The notes beneath the pieces are model-generated. The model was not told the origin of the DNA. It ran no database searches and saw nothing but the letters and a program-made list of their open reading frames with translations. Positions 7,390 through 14,764 of a DNA stretch of 25,571 nt are shown one piece after another (positions within the stretch are counted from its first letter, which is position 1; each line of letters starts with the position of its first letter). A program made the position numbers and the translations under genes. Source of the stretch: Fusobacterium sp. (GTDB lineage: Bacteria; Fusobacteriota; Fusobacteriia; Fusobacteriales; Fusobacteriaceae); assembly GCA_019410665.1 (NCBI GenBank), contig DXSD01000022.1:1-25571 (forward strand), given 5' to 3'.

Positions 7390-8772
7390 ATGAATTTACA
7401 AGAGAGAGTTTTAAATTACAAAGATGAAGTAGTAAAACATATTCAAGGATCTGTACAGATAAAAAGTGTAATGGAACCAGCTAAGGAGGGAATGCCTTTT
7501 GGAGAGGGCCCAGCTAAAGCTTTAAACTATTTTGTGGAATTAGGAAAAGAGTTAGGATTTGATGTAGTTAATTATGATAACTATGCTATGACTATTGAGT
7601 TTGGAGAGGGAGAAGAGGTTTTAGGAGTACTAGGACATGTTGATGTTGTTCCAGAAGGAGAAGGTTGGGATTATCCACCATATAGTGGAGAGATAGTAGA
7701 TGGAAGAATCTATGGAAGAGGAACACTTGATGATAAGGGACCTTCTGTAATTTGTTTATATGCTATGAAAGCTATAATGGATTCAGGAGTGAAGTTAAAT
7801 AAAAAAGTAAGAATGATTTTAGGAGCTAATGAGGAGAGTGGAAGTAAGTGTATGGACTATTACTTTAAAACTTTAAAAATGCCACAACCTACTTTAGCAT
7901 TTACACCAGACTCTAGTTTCCCAGTAACTTTTGCTGAGAAAGGAATAGTTCGTTTTAAATTTAAAAACAGTTACCCTACTTTAAAAGATGTTACAATTTT
8001 AGGAGGAAATGCTTTTAACTCTGTACCTGAAAGATGTGAACTAAATATTCCTGTATCATATTTAGAGGGAGTAGAGAAAGCTCTTGAAACTTATAACTGT
8101 GATAAGGAGTATAAGGTAACTTGTGAAGAGAAAGAGGGAAAATATATAATAAACTCATATGGTAAATCTGCTCATGCTTCAAAACCATCAAAGGGATACA
8201 ACTCAGTATCTGCTCTTTTTGAATTTTTAAAACTTGTAGATGTAAAAAATGAGGAGTTAAAATCTTTAGTTGAATTTTTTAATACTTATATAAAAATGGA
8301 GTTAGATGGAGAATCTTTAGGAATTAATTTTGAAGATGAAGAGAGTGGAAAATTAACTCTTAATATTGGAAAAACAACTTTAGAAGATGGAGTATTAGAG
8401 ATCTGTATAGATATTAGATGTCCAGTTCTTGTAGAGAATAGTAAAGTTATAGAAAATGTTAAAGAGAGAGCTGGAAAACATATGGAGGTAGAGGTAGCTG
8501 GAAATACTGCTCCACTATATGTTGCTAAAGATAGTTTCTTAGTTTCTACTTTGATGAATATTTATAAGGATATAACTGGAGATAAGGATAGTGAACCTGT
8601 TGCAATAGGTGGAGGAACATATGCAAGAAGTGTAACTAATGGAGTTGCCTTTGGAGCTTTATTATCTTCTCAAGTAGATAATATGCATCAAAAAAATGAG
8701 TATTTAGAGATTGATAAAATAGATACTCTATTAAAAATATACGTAGAAGCCATATACCAATTAGCTAAGTAG
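7390..8772 (+). CDS. PepV-like M20 family dipeptidase
   Basis: This is a cytoplasmic zinc peptidase expected to release amino acids from dipeptides. The M20 signature is complete: GHVDVVPEG with H83 and D85, GRGTLDDKGP with D115, NEESGS with E148 and E149, TPDSS with D174, and the C-terminal MHQKNEY histidine. The sequence between 178 and 380 is the family's dimerisation/lid region. I place the start at ATG 7390, giving 460 aa. The in-frame TTG at 7378 is upstream of the SD GGAGG (7380-7384) and so cannot be the start. The gene lies 39 bp after mlaA with no obvious terminator between them, and is closed by a strong hairpin at 8781-8839. Confidence 0.93.
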   Translation: MNLQERVLNYKDEVVKHIQGSVQIKSVMEPAKEGMPFGEGPAKALNYFVELGKELGFDVVNYDNYAMTIEFGEGEEVLGVLGHVDVVPEGEGWDYPPYSGEIVDGRIYGRGTLDDKGPSVICLYAMKAIMDSGVKLNKKVRMILGANEESGSKCMDYYFKTLKMPQPTLAFTPDSSFPVTFAEKGIVRFKFKNSYPTLKDVTILGGNAFNSVPERCELNIPVSYLEGVEKALETYNCDKEYKVTCEEKEGKYIINSYGKSAHASKPSKGYNSVSALFEFLKLVDVKNEELKSLVEFFNTYIKMELDGESLGINFEDEESGKLTLNIGKTTLEDGVLEICIDIRCPVLVENSKVIENVKERAGKHMEVEVAGNTAPLYVAKDSFLVSTLMNIYKDITGDKDSEPVAIGGGTYARSVTNGVAFGALLSSQVDNMHQKNEYLEIDKIDTLLKIYVEAIYQLAK

Positions 8773-8780
8773 TAGTAAAG

Positions 8781-8839
8781 AAAAGGAAAAAAATTTACTG
8801 TAATGGATATTTCCATTGGAAGTAAGTTTTTTTCCTTTT
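8781..8839 (+). terminator. Long two-stem hairpin terminator after the dipeptidase gene
   Basis: Bases 8781-8799 pair with 8821-8839 (19 bp, one G-T wobble). An inner stem AATGGA/TCCATT (8802-8807/8812-8817) closes a 4-nt loop. The right arm carries long T runs. The outer stem matches the hairpin at 5213-5286 almost base for base, including the inner flank CTGTAATG. Confidence 0.85.
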
Positions 8840-8872
8840 ATATTGTTAAGTATTTTATTCTTTAGAATTTTC

Positions 8873-8901
8873 TTTAAAATTATGAAAAAATAAAGTATAA
8901 T
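8873..8901 (+). promoter_or_regulatory. Promoter for the MORN-repeat gene
   Basis: TTTAAA (8873-8878) and a perfect TATAAT (8896-8901) are separated by 17 bp. They sit 30 bp before the ATG at 8932 and downstream of the dipeptidase terminator. Confidence 0.6.
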
Positions 8902-8931
8902 ATTTTTAGAATATAAGTTTTGGAGAGAATT

Positions 8932-9423
8932 ATGAGCATAGAGAGAGTAGTTGAACAGGTAGGAAATTTTTTATATGAGTATCATATAGATGAGAATAAA
9001 AATAAGCAGGGAGAACTAAAAAAATTTGAGAATAAAGTTTTGTGTGAAAAATTAAACTATAAAGATGATATGCTTGATGGAGAGTGTATTTATTATAAGA
9101 ATGAGAGTTTAGTAGCCAGAAAAAATTACAAAAGAAATAAGTTAGATGGGAAAATAGTAGAGTACTACTCCAATAGTAATATAAAAACCGAAAGTTTTTA
9201 TGTAGATGGTAATCTAGAAGGAGAGAGTAAAAATTTTTCACAAGAGGGAGTGCTAATATCTGTGACTAATTATAAAAATGGTAAGCTCAATGGAGAGAAG
9301 AGAAAATATTTTTCAAGTGGAGAGCTGGAAATGATAGGTTATTATAAAAATAATAATATGGTAGGAGTTTGGAAATGGTTTGATATTTCAGGGAATATTA
9401 TAAAAGAAAGTAGAAAAGATTAA
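8932..9423 (+). CDS. MORN-type (YwqK-like) repeat protein
   Basis: This is a small, probably cytoplasmic protein with no signal peptide. After an N-terminal segment of about 25 residues it consists of about five tandem 22-24-residue repeats of the MORN_2 type. Each has a core like DGE-x-x-x-Y, for example MLDGECIYYKN, KLDGKIVEYY, NLEGESKNFS, KLNGEKRKYF and MVGVWKWFD. Such proteins are often labelled 'YwqK family antitoxin', but no toxin partner is visible nearby, so I do not adopt that role. ATG 8932 (163 aa) is preferred because the SD GGAGAG (8922-8927) would lie inside a start placed at TTG 8920. It has its own candidate promoter, and the kinase follows 34 bp later. Confidence 0.75.
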   Translation: MSIERVVEQVGNFLYEYHIDENKNKQGELKKFENKVLCEKLNYKDDMLDGECIYYKNESLVARKNYKRNKLDGKIVEYYSNSNIKTESFYVDGNLEGESKNFSQEGVLISVTNYKNGKLNGEKRKYFSSGELEMIGYYKNNNMVGVWKWFDISGNIIKESRKD

Positions 9424-9457
9424 ATACATAAGAGAAAAAATATTAAGAGGTGAAGTG

Positions 9458-10342
9458 ATGGAGCATTTAGTAAAAAAAGTAGCAGCAATACATGATTTAT
9501 CAGGATATGGGAGAGCTTCTCTCACTACAATAATTCCTATTTTATCAAATATGAAAGTTCAAGTTTGTCCTGTTCCTACTGCAATACTATCTACACATAC
9601 TGGAGGATTTGAAGGATATAGTTTTATAGATTTAACTGAATATATGCAGGAGCATATTAACCACTGGAAGAGATTAGATTTAGAGTTTGATTGTATATAC
9701 TCAGGTTTTTTAGGATCTCCTAAACAGATAGAGATAGTTGCAGATTTTATAGATTTCTTTGGAAAGAAAGCTAAGTTCACTGTTGTTGATCCTGTAATGG
9801 GAGATAATGGAAAACTGTATAGTACAATGGGAGAAGATATGGTCAATGGAATGAGAAATCTTATTCAAAAAGCTGATATTATAACTCCTAATTTCACTGA
9901 AGTGATGTATCTTTTAGGGAAGGATTATAAAGAGAGTGTAACTGAGGAAAAAGTGAAAGAGTATTTAAGAGAATTAGCTCAAATGGGACCAAAGATAGTT
10001 ATAGCTACAAGTGTGCCAGAAGCTAAAAATAATGAGTTGGATAAGAAAACAAGTGTAGTAGCTTATGACAGAGAGAATGATGTATTTTGGAAAGTAAGTT
10101 GTAGATATATTCCAGCTTCCTATCCAGGAACTGGAGATGCTTACACAAGTGTTGTAATAGGAAGTTTACTTCAAGGAGATAGCTTACCTATGGCAATAGA
10201 GAGAGGAGTACAATTTATTACTCAGTGTATTATGGCTAGTTATGGATTTAAATATCCAAGTAAAGAGGGGGTACTTTTAGAAAAGATGTTAGATGTTCTA
10301 AAAGTACCAATGATAGCTACAAATTATGAGATGTTAAAATAG
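9458..10342 (+). CDS. Pyridoxal/pyridoxamine kinase (vitamin B6 salvage)
   Basis: This should phosphorylate pyridoxal, pyridoxamine and/or pyridoxine with ATP in the cytoplasm. Ribokinase-fold PdxK/PdxY hallmarks are present: the N-terminal IHDLSGYGRASLTTIIPIL, PTAILSTHTGGF, VDPVMGDNG around 110-118, TPNFTE around 143-148, and PGTGDAYTS with catalytic D227. The length of 294 aa is usual. ATG 9458 is chosen over GTG 9455 because AGAGGTGA (9446-9453) spaces better to it. Its last 26 bp overlap, head-on, the 3' end of the flippase gene. A perfect 12-bp inverted repeat lies within its coding end (10271-10307). Confidence 0.92.
   Translation: MEHLVKKVAAIHDLSGYGRASLTTIIPILSNMKVQVCPVPTAILSTHTGGFEGYSFIDLTEYMQEHINHWKRLDLEFDCIYSGFLGSPKQIEIVADFIDFFGKKAKFTVVDPVMGDNGKLYSTMGEDMVNGMRNLIQKADIITPNFTEVMYLLGKDYKESVTEEKVKEYLRELAQMGPKIVIATSVPEAKNNELDKKTSVVAYDRENDVFWKVSCRYIPASYPGTGDAYTSVVIGSLLQGDSLPMAIERGVQFITQCIMASYGFKYPSKEGVLLEKMLDVLKVPMIATNYEMLK
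10271..10307. repeat. Perfect 12-bp inverted repeat at the convergent gene junction
   Basis: GTACTTTTAGAA (10271-10282) and TTCTAAAAGTAC (10296-10307) are exact reverse complements around a 13-nt loop. It is inside the kinase reading frame and begins 10 bp beyond the flippase stop on the other strand. No T-run follows on either side, so it is not a standard intrinsic terminator. It could stabilise or end transcripts at this overlap. Confidence 0.6.
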
Positions 10343-11597
10343 TTATTAACTTCATAAATAGAATTAAAAATACTTGGATACCATAGGCAAGGATAACACC
10401 TATAAGAGCAAATTTCTTAATAAGTAGTAAAAGTACAACTAAATATATAATATTTGCTATAAAAATTATCTTAGTTTCCACTTTAATGTATCCCATTGCT
10501 AAAAATAGAGGGTGTATGCATATAAAGGTAGTAGCTAAAGATTTCATAATGAGATAGAGATTTATCTCTAATCTATAACTATTAAGGCTTTGAGAGAAAA
10601 ATTTAGAAAGTACCTCAAAGCCTATTATATTCATTCCTATAAGAATAGTCGTACAAGCTCCAAAAAGAAGTAGAGAAATTTTTATCCCTCTTCTAAAAAT
10701 TTCATTATATTTTTTTTCAGTTACCTTTTCACAAAAGTATGGATATAGTGTTTGGTAAAGTGGAGTACCAACTTTATCTAAAAGAATAGCAATGGTTTTA
10801 CAAATTTTATATGCTCCTAACTGTTCAAGTGAGAGCATTTTTCCTACTAGAAGATTATCAAAGTATTGTACAGGAATATCTAAACTAGAGTTTATATTTG
10901 TGAGAGAGGTAAATTTAAAAAATTCTTTATTAAATGAGGATCTCTCTTTAAAAACTCCTACTATCTTTCTACTTTTTAACTCTCTAAAAGCAAAATAATT
11001 TAATAGAATAGCATTTAAAATATTTGTAAAAAGAAAGCTATTTATAAAATATACCATTCCAAACTTGAGAAAATATCCTATCCCTAGCAGAGTAAAATTA
11101 AAAAGAGCAATAACTACTCTTTGATTTCTTAGGTAGTCAAATCTATTATAACTTCTTAATATTCCAATTGGTGTTCCTTGAATATTGAAAATTACATAAA
11201 TAGAAAAAAGTATCAAAAGATATCTCTCCTCTTGAGAGAAGGAGTAGAGAGCTCCTATCCAAGAGTTTAAAATAATAATTATGAAAAAGGCTAAAAAAGC
11301 AGTAGCAAAATCTAAAATATAGCTAAATTTAATTAACTCTTTTAGCTTTTGGTGATTTTCTTTAACCTCAGGAAAAAATTTGATTATCCCTTGCCAAGAT
11401 TGAAAGTTGAAAATACCATCTATTAATGAGACTATCCCTTGAATTAAAACAATAAATCCATATCTCTCCATTCCAATCCCCTTTGTAATAAAAGAGATAG
11501 AGAATATAGAGAGAATAGAAGCAAGAGCATCTCCACTAAATATATGAAGAAAATTTACTATTAATTTATCAGTAAATAGGTATCTTATTCTGTTCAT
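10317..11597 (-). CDS. Wzx-type polysaccharide flippase (MOP/PST superfamily)
   Basis: This integral membrane protein should flip undecaprenyl-linked repeat units across the cytoplasmic membrane. The roughly 426-residue chain is hydrophobic over many segments. It begins with a typical PST N terminus (GDALASILSIFSISFITKGIGMERYG) and continues with paired hydrophobic helices to the C terminus, the right size for a 12-14 helix transporter. Start choice: an open frame reaches a GTG at 11618, but AGGAG (11603-11607) lies inside it. The ATG at 11597 is well spaced and the adjacent ATG 11600 is too close. It is the last gene of the polysaccharide operon and is separated from the upstream transferase by a 218-nt hairpin. 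Its 3' end overlaps the convergent kinase by 26 bp. Confidence 0.88.
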   Translation of the reverse strand: MNRIRYLFTDKLIVNFLHIFSGDALASILSIFSISFITKGIGMERYGFIVLIQGIVSLIDGIFNFQSWQGIIKFFPEVKENHQKLKELIKFSYILDFATAFLAFFIIIILNSWIGALYSFSQEERYLLILFSIYVIFNIQGTPIGILRSYNRFDYLRNQRVVIALFNFTLLGIGYFLKFGMVYFINSFLFTNILNAILLNYFAFRELKSRKIVGVFKERSSFNKEFFKFTSLTNINSSLDIPVQYFDNLLVGKMLSLEQLGAYKICKTIAILLDKVGTPLYQTLYPYFCEKVTEKKYNEIFRRGIKISLLLFGACTTILIGMNIIGFEVLSKFFSQSLNSYRLEINLYLIMKSLATTFICIHPLFLAMGYIKVETKIIFIANIIYLVVLLLLIKKFALIGVILAYGIQVFLILFMKLITILTSHNL

Positions 11598-11611
11598 CAT
11601 ATCTCCTATAG

Positions 11612-11829
11612 TAACCACTTAGATATTTTATCTCTTAAGAAGAAAACTAAGAATTGCTCCATATTCCAAGAAGTTGATTAACTATGGCTTATCTCACTAA
11701 AAATGCAAGGGTTAAGTCTTCGACTTATTGCATTTTTTAGCGTTCGATTTCGCTGAGTTAATCTAACTTCTCTTCATAATTTACACAATTCTTTGAGTTT
11801 TCTTTAGTTGAATAATAACTAAGTAGTTA
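11612..11829. repeat. Giant imperfect hairpin element (copy A) between transferase and flippase genes
   Basis: Nearly the whole intergenic gap folds on itself. Helices from outside in are: 11612-11622 with 11819-11829 (10 of 11 pairs); 11640-11656 with 11786-11804 (17 pairs, 2-nt bulge); 11669-11682 with 11757-11771 (14 pairs, one bulge); 11697-11708 with 11728-11740 (12 pairs, one bulged T); and an apical TAAGTC/GACTTA. The internal loop between the last two large helices contains TATGGCTTATCTCA on the left and CGTTCGATTTCGCTGA on the right, nearly the same as in copy B (25414-25565). On the - strand the hairpin ends 4 nt before the flippase SD and starts 4 nt after the upstream gene's stop. 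Its nature (RNA structure or mobile palindromic repeat) is not known to me. Confidence 0.75.
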
Positions 11830-11833
11830 TCTC

Positions 11834-12613
11834 TTATATTCGTTTACTTAAATCTACTAAGAGTTTAGAATTTTTTACAAATTTCATTAGCTTAGTAAGG
11901 ATTAACAGATCTACAATTTTCTTTTTAAATCCTCTATAATGTTTAAATTCTAAAAAATAGAGTTTAGCCAGATCCTTTTTTCCTGTCCAACTTTTTCCCC
12001 ACCAATGGATTCCATAAGTATCGTTTTTTATATGGCTATATTTAAACTCTTCAGAAAAATGGTAAGGATAGAAAAATCTAGGAGGATAGATTACCATCTT
12101 TTCATCTATCCAAGTAATATCCCTTTCCATTTTAAAATCATACTCTCTATTGATAACTCTGGTAATTATATCTGGAATTGTGAAGATAGGCTCATTCCAA
12201 ATATCTTCAGTGTAGAAGTCTAATATTTTTTTTAGCAGAGGATGATGAGGAATAACCCCTATAATTCCAGCACTGATTATTCTCTCACTTTCTGCACCAA
12301 TAAAAAAGTCATTTTTTAAAAGTGGATCTAAATTTTTTATAATTTGCATATCTGTATCCAAATAGATACCACCATTTTCATAAAGGACTTTTATTCTAAA
12401 ATAATCTGAAAGAAAAGCCCACAATTTTCTTTTATAACACTCTTTTAAAAATCTATTCTTTTCAATTAAATTGTAAAAATCAAGATTTTCTTCATTCCAC
12501 TCAATTATCTCATAATCAGAAAGTTTTTCTCTCCAAGAGTTAATACAAATATCCATAAGATTAGGAAAGGAGTTTTTTCCTAACCAGATAAAATGAATTT
12601 TTTTAGGAATCAT
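11834..12613 (-). CDS. GT32-like glycosyltransferase with DXD motif
   Basis: This is a cytoplasmic sugar transferase for repeat-unit assembly. Family features are the N-terminal IPKKIHFIWLG, a W-rich middle, LSDYFRIKVLYENGGIYLDTD (DTD at 86-88, the nucleotide-sugar/metal site) and the later HHPLL and HWWGKSW segments. This matches the Gly_transf_sug (OCH1/capsular polysaccharide) type, and 259 aa is a usual length. GGAGGG lies just before the ATG, and the upstream GT2 gene ends 9 bp away. Its stop codon is immediately followed by the 218-nt hairpin element. The donor sugar and linkage cannot be inferred. Confidence 0.88.
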   Translation of the reverse strand: MIPKKIHFIWLGKNSFPNLMDICINSWREKLSDYEIIEWNEENLDFYNLIEKNRFLKECYKRKLWAFLSDYFRIKVLYENGGIYLDTDMQIIKNLDPLLKNDFFIGAESERIISAGIIGVIPHHPLLKKILDFYTEDIWNEPIFTIPDIITRVINREYDFKMERDITWIDEKMVIYPPRFFYPYHFSEEFKYSHIKNDTYGIHWWGKSWTGKKDLAKLYFLEFKHYRGFKKKIVDLLILTKLMKFVKNSKLLVDLSKRI

Positions 12614-12622
12614 ACACCCTCC

Positions 12623-13612
12623 TTAAAATTTAGGAATTTTTTGAACATTACTGATCTCTTTACCTAAAAGTTTTCTTAAAGTATTAGGGATAAAGATAGA
12701 AAAAGATAGAAGTTTATACTCAATATTTGATTGAGCATATTTTTTTAATTCCTTGTATATCTCCTTGTATCTCTTATGTACTCTAAGATGATCTCCAGCT
12801 CCATTATATCTTTTATATAGTGCTGTGGAATAAAAACTTAAAATTAAAGTAGCAAGAGCCTCTTTTCCATTTTTATTTTCCAATTTTTTATACTCACTAA
12901 ATAACTTTTCACAGATTTTTTCAAGAGAAAGAATACTTTTTTCTGAAACTTTATTCATTATACTTCCCTCTCTTTGTCTATAAAAATAAAAAGCTTTATC
13001 AATATATTTAACCTTTTTTGCTTTTAAATATGCTAAGGTAGTAAACTCGCTATCTTCATGGACAATCTCTTCATTAAAAAAGAGTTTATTTTTAATTAGA
13101 AAATCTCTTCTATAAATATCGTCTACTACCTCTTCTCTATAACATTTAGGATTTTGAAAAAGAGAGTAAAGAAACTCAACACCAGAAACTGTTTCTAAAT
13201 CCTTTATTCTTCTAGATCTAAAAAGAGGTTCACCAATTTTTCCAGGAATATAGTATCTCATATTACCCACAGCAATATCAAGACGAGATTTTATCCCTTT
13301 AATTACAAATTTTTCAAACTCATCAGGATCAATAAAATCATCACTATCTATGAAGGATACATATTTACCTTTAGCAGCTTTAAGTCCAGCATTTCTAGCT
13401 GAAGAGAGCCCACCATTTTCTTTATTTATCACTATAGTTTTATTAGGATATAGATTTTTAAATTCCTCTATTATCTTGTAACTGTTGTCCTTTGAGCCAT
13501 CATTTACTAAAATAACTTCATATCTGAGGGAACTTATTTTATAAATACTTCTCAAACACTCTGCTAAATACTCCTCTACATTATAAACTGGAACTATAAT
13601 ACTTAAATCCAT
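12623..13612 (-). CDS. GT2 family glycosyltransferase
   Basis: This GT-A fold transferase uses a nucleotide sugar in the cytoplasm. It opens with MDLSIIVPVYNVEEYL, then NDGSKD (38-43), NKENGGLSSARNAGLK around 64-78 and SFIDSDDFIDP with the DSDD metal site at 89-92. The acceptor region follows (about 100-240), and a basic C terminus may touch the membrane. The frame is open to 13678, but I place the start at ATG 13612. AAGGAG sits 7 bases before that ATG, the GT2 fold begins there, and the longer version would overlap the upstream gene. This gives 329 aa and a 34-bp gap to the GT4 gene upstream. Confidence 0.9.
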   Translation of the reverse strand: MDLSIIVPVYNVEEYLAECLRSIYKISSLRYEVILVNDGSKDNSYKIIEEFKNLYPNKTIVINKENGGLSSARNAGLKAAKGKYVSFIDSDDFIDPDEFEKFVIKGIKSRLDIAVGNMRYYIPGKIGEPLFRSRRIKDLETVSGVEFLYSLFQNPKCYREEVVDDIYRRDFLIKNKLFFNEEIVHEDSEFTTLAYLKAKKVKYIDKAFYFYRQREGSIMNKVSEKSILSLEKICEKLFSEYKKLENKNGKEALATLILSFYSTALYKRYNGAGDHLRVHKRYKEIYKELKKYAQSNIEYKLLSFSIFIPNTLRKLLGKEISNVQKIPKF

Positions 13613-13646
13613 AATTTTACTCCTTATTTTATTAAAAACATCAAAA

Positions 13647-14753
13647 CTATTCAGATATTTTTTTTCTGTAAATATCAATTATTATCTTTTCATCAAACTC
13701 TTTAAGAATCTTTTCCCTACTTAGTTTCCCCATTTTCTCTCTCTCTTGGGTAGTAAGATTAATAAAGCTCTCCATCTTTCTAACAAGATCATCTATATTT
13801 TTAACCTCTACTAGATAACCTGTTACATTGTCCTCTACAATCTCTTTACACCCAGTAACATTAGAAGCAATAATAGGTTTTCCCATAGCTCCACCTTCAA
13901 GAAGAGTTTTAGATATCCCCTCTCTATATGAAGGTAAAACAACAGCATCACACTCTTTAATTACATTTTCTGGAGTGTCAGTTATTCCTAAGTAATTTAA
14001 AACTCCTTCAGTAACTAAGTTATCCATATACTCCTTAGTTATTCCAGAAACAGCACCCTCTCCTAAGGCACCTAAGTACCAAAATTCAACTTTTTCTCCA
14101 TATTTTTTTCTAAGAGTCCTAGCAGCTCCTTCATACTCTTTAAATCCTTTATCAATAAAAGCTCTAGCAATCATTAAAAATACTGTTTTACTATCTTTTC
14201 TCTCCTTTGGAAGAGGTTTAAATCTTTCACAATCTGTTCCTTCACCAGGAAGAATAAATATTTTTTCACTATCTCCAATCCCCTTACTTAAAAGAGCCAG
14301 CTTATCATCACTATTAAGCACCCAGATCTCCTTTGAAAATCTTAAGCTAAACTTGTAGAGTGCCACAGCTATTTTAGATACTAAACTTTTTTGAATAAAT
14401 GAGTATCCCAATCCTGTAAGTATAGCTATAGAATCTATATTGGCTAGTTTAGCAGCAATAGTTCCGTAGATATTTGGTTTAATTGTGTAGTGAAAAATTA
14501 AATCTGGTTTTTCCTCTTTATATAACTTATATAGATCCTTTACAAGTTTTAAATCTTCAATGGGATTCATCCCTCTTTTATTAAGCTTTATAGAGATAGC
14601 CCTCAATCCAGGAATAGCTTTCTCCATATCTATTCTGCCGTTGTCTGGAGCTACTGCAATTACCTCATGCCCATCTTTTACTAAGGCTCTTAAAACTCCA
14701 GCTCTAAAAATGTATATATCCCACATATAGTTAGCTACGAACATTATCTTCAT
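13647..14753 (-). CDS. GT4 family glycosyltransferase (PglA/CapM-like)
   Basis: This GT-B fold retaining transferase builds on an undecaprenyl-diphosphate-linked sugar at the inner face of the membrane. The N-terminal half has MKIMFVANYMWDIYIFRAG, a HEVIAVAPDNGR strand-turn and the HYTIKPNIYGT segment. The C-terminal half has LPGEGTDCERFKP around 174-187 and the E-x7-E region YREGISKTLLEGGAMGKPIIASNVTG. The overall pattern resembles PglA/CapM-type N-acetylgalactosaminyl- or glucosaminyltransferases, though the sugar is a guess. AAGGAG lies before the ATG, and the polymerase gene ends 11 bp upstream. Length (368 aa) is normal. Confidence 0.9.
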   Translation of the reverse strand: MKIMFVANYMWDIYIFRAGVLRALVKDGHEVIAVAPDNGRIDMEKAIPGLRAISIKLNKRGMNPIEDLKLVKDLYKLYKEEKPDLIFHYTIKPNIYGTIAAKLANIDSIAILTGLGYSFIQKSLVSKIAVALYKFSLRFSKEIWVLNSDDKLALLSKGIGDSEKIFILPGEGTDCERFKPLPKERKDSKTVFLMIARAFIDKGFKEYEGAARTLRKKYGEKVEFWYLGALGEGAVSGITKEYMDNLVTEGVLNYLGITDTPENVIKECDAVVLPSYREGISKTLLEGGAMGKPIIASNVTGCKEIVEDNVTGYLVEVKNIDDLVRKMESFINLTTQEREKMGKLSREKILKEFDEKIIIDIYRKKISE

Positions 14754-14764
14754 AAATTTTCTCC

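Noticed and set aside
8930..9241. 103-aa - strand open frame opposite the MORN protein
   Set aside because: Its Tyr/Phe/Leu-rich composition is the mirror image of the repeats; no SD and no recognisable domain.
9559..9846. 95-aa - strand open frame inside the kinase gene
   Set aside because: It is antisense to conserved kinase motifs with no SD or family features; a shadow of codon bias.
11597..11618. GTG start for the flippase seven codons upstream
   Set aside because: The SD AGGAG lies inside that extension, so translation from the GTG would lack a ribosome site; the GTG also lies in the outer arm of the hairpin element.
11612..11829. CRISPR array or tandem repeat reading of the intergenic palindrome
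   Set aside because: There are no regularly spaced direct repeats; the region is a single nested inverted structure.
13612..13678. 22-codon longer N terminus for the GT2 protein
   Set aside because: It would overlap the upstream gene, does not match the GT2 fold, and contains the SD for the ATG at 13612.
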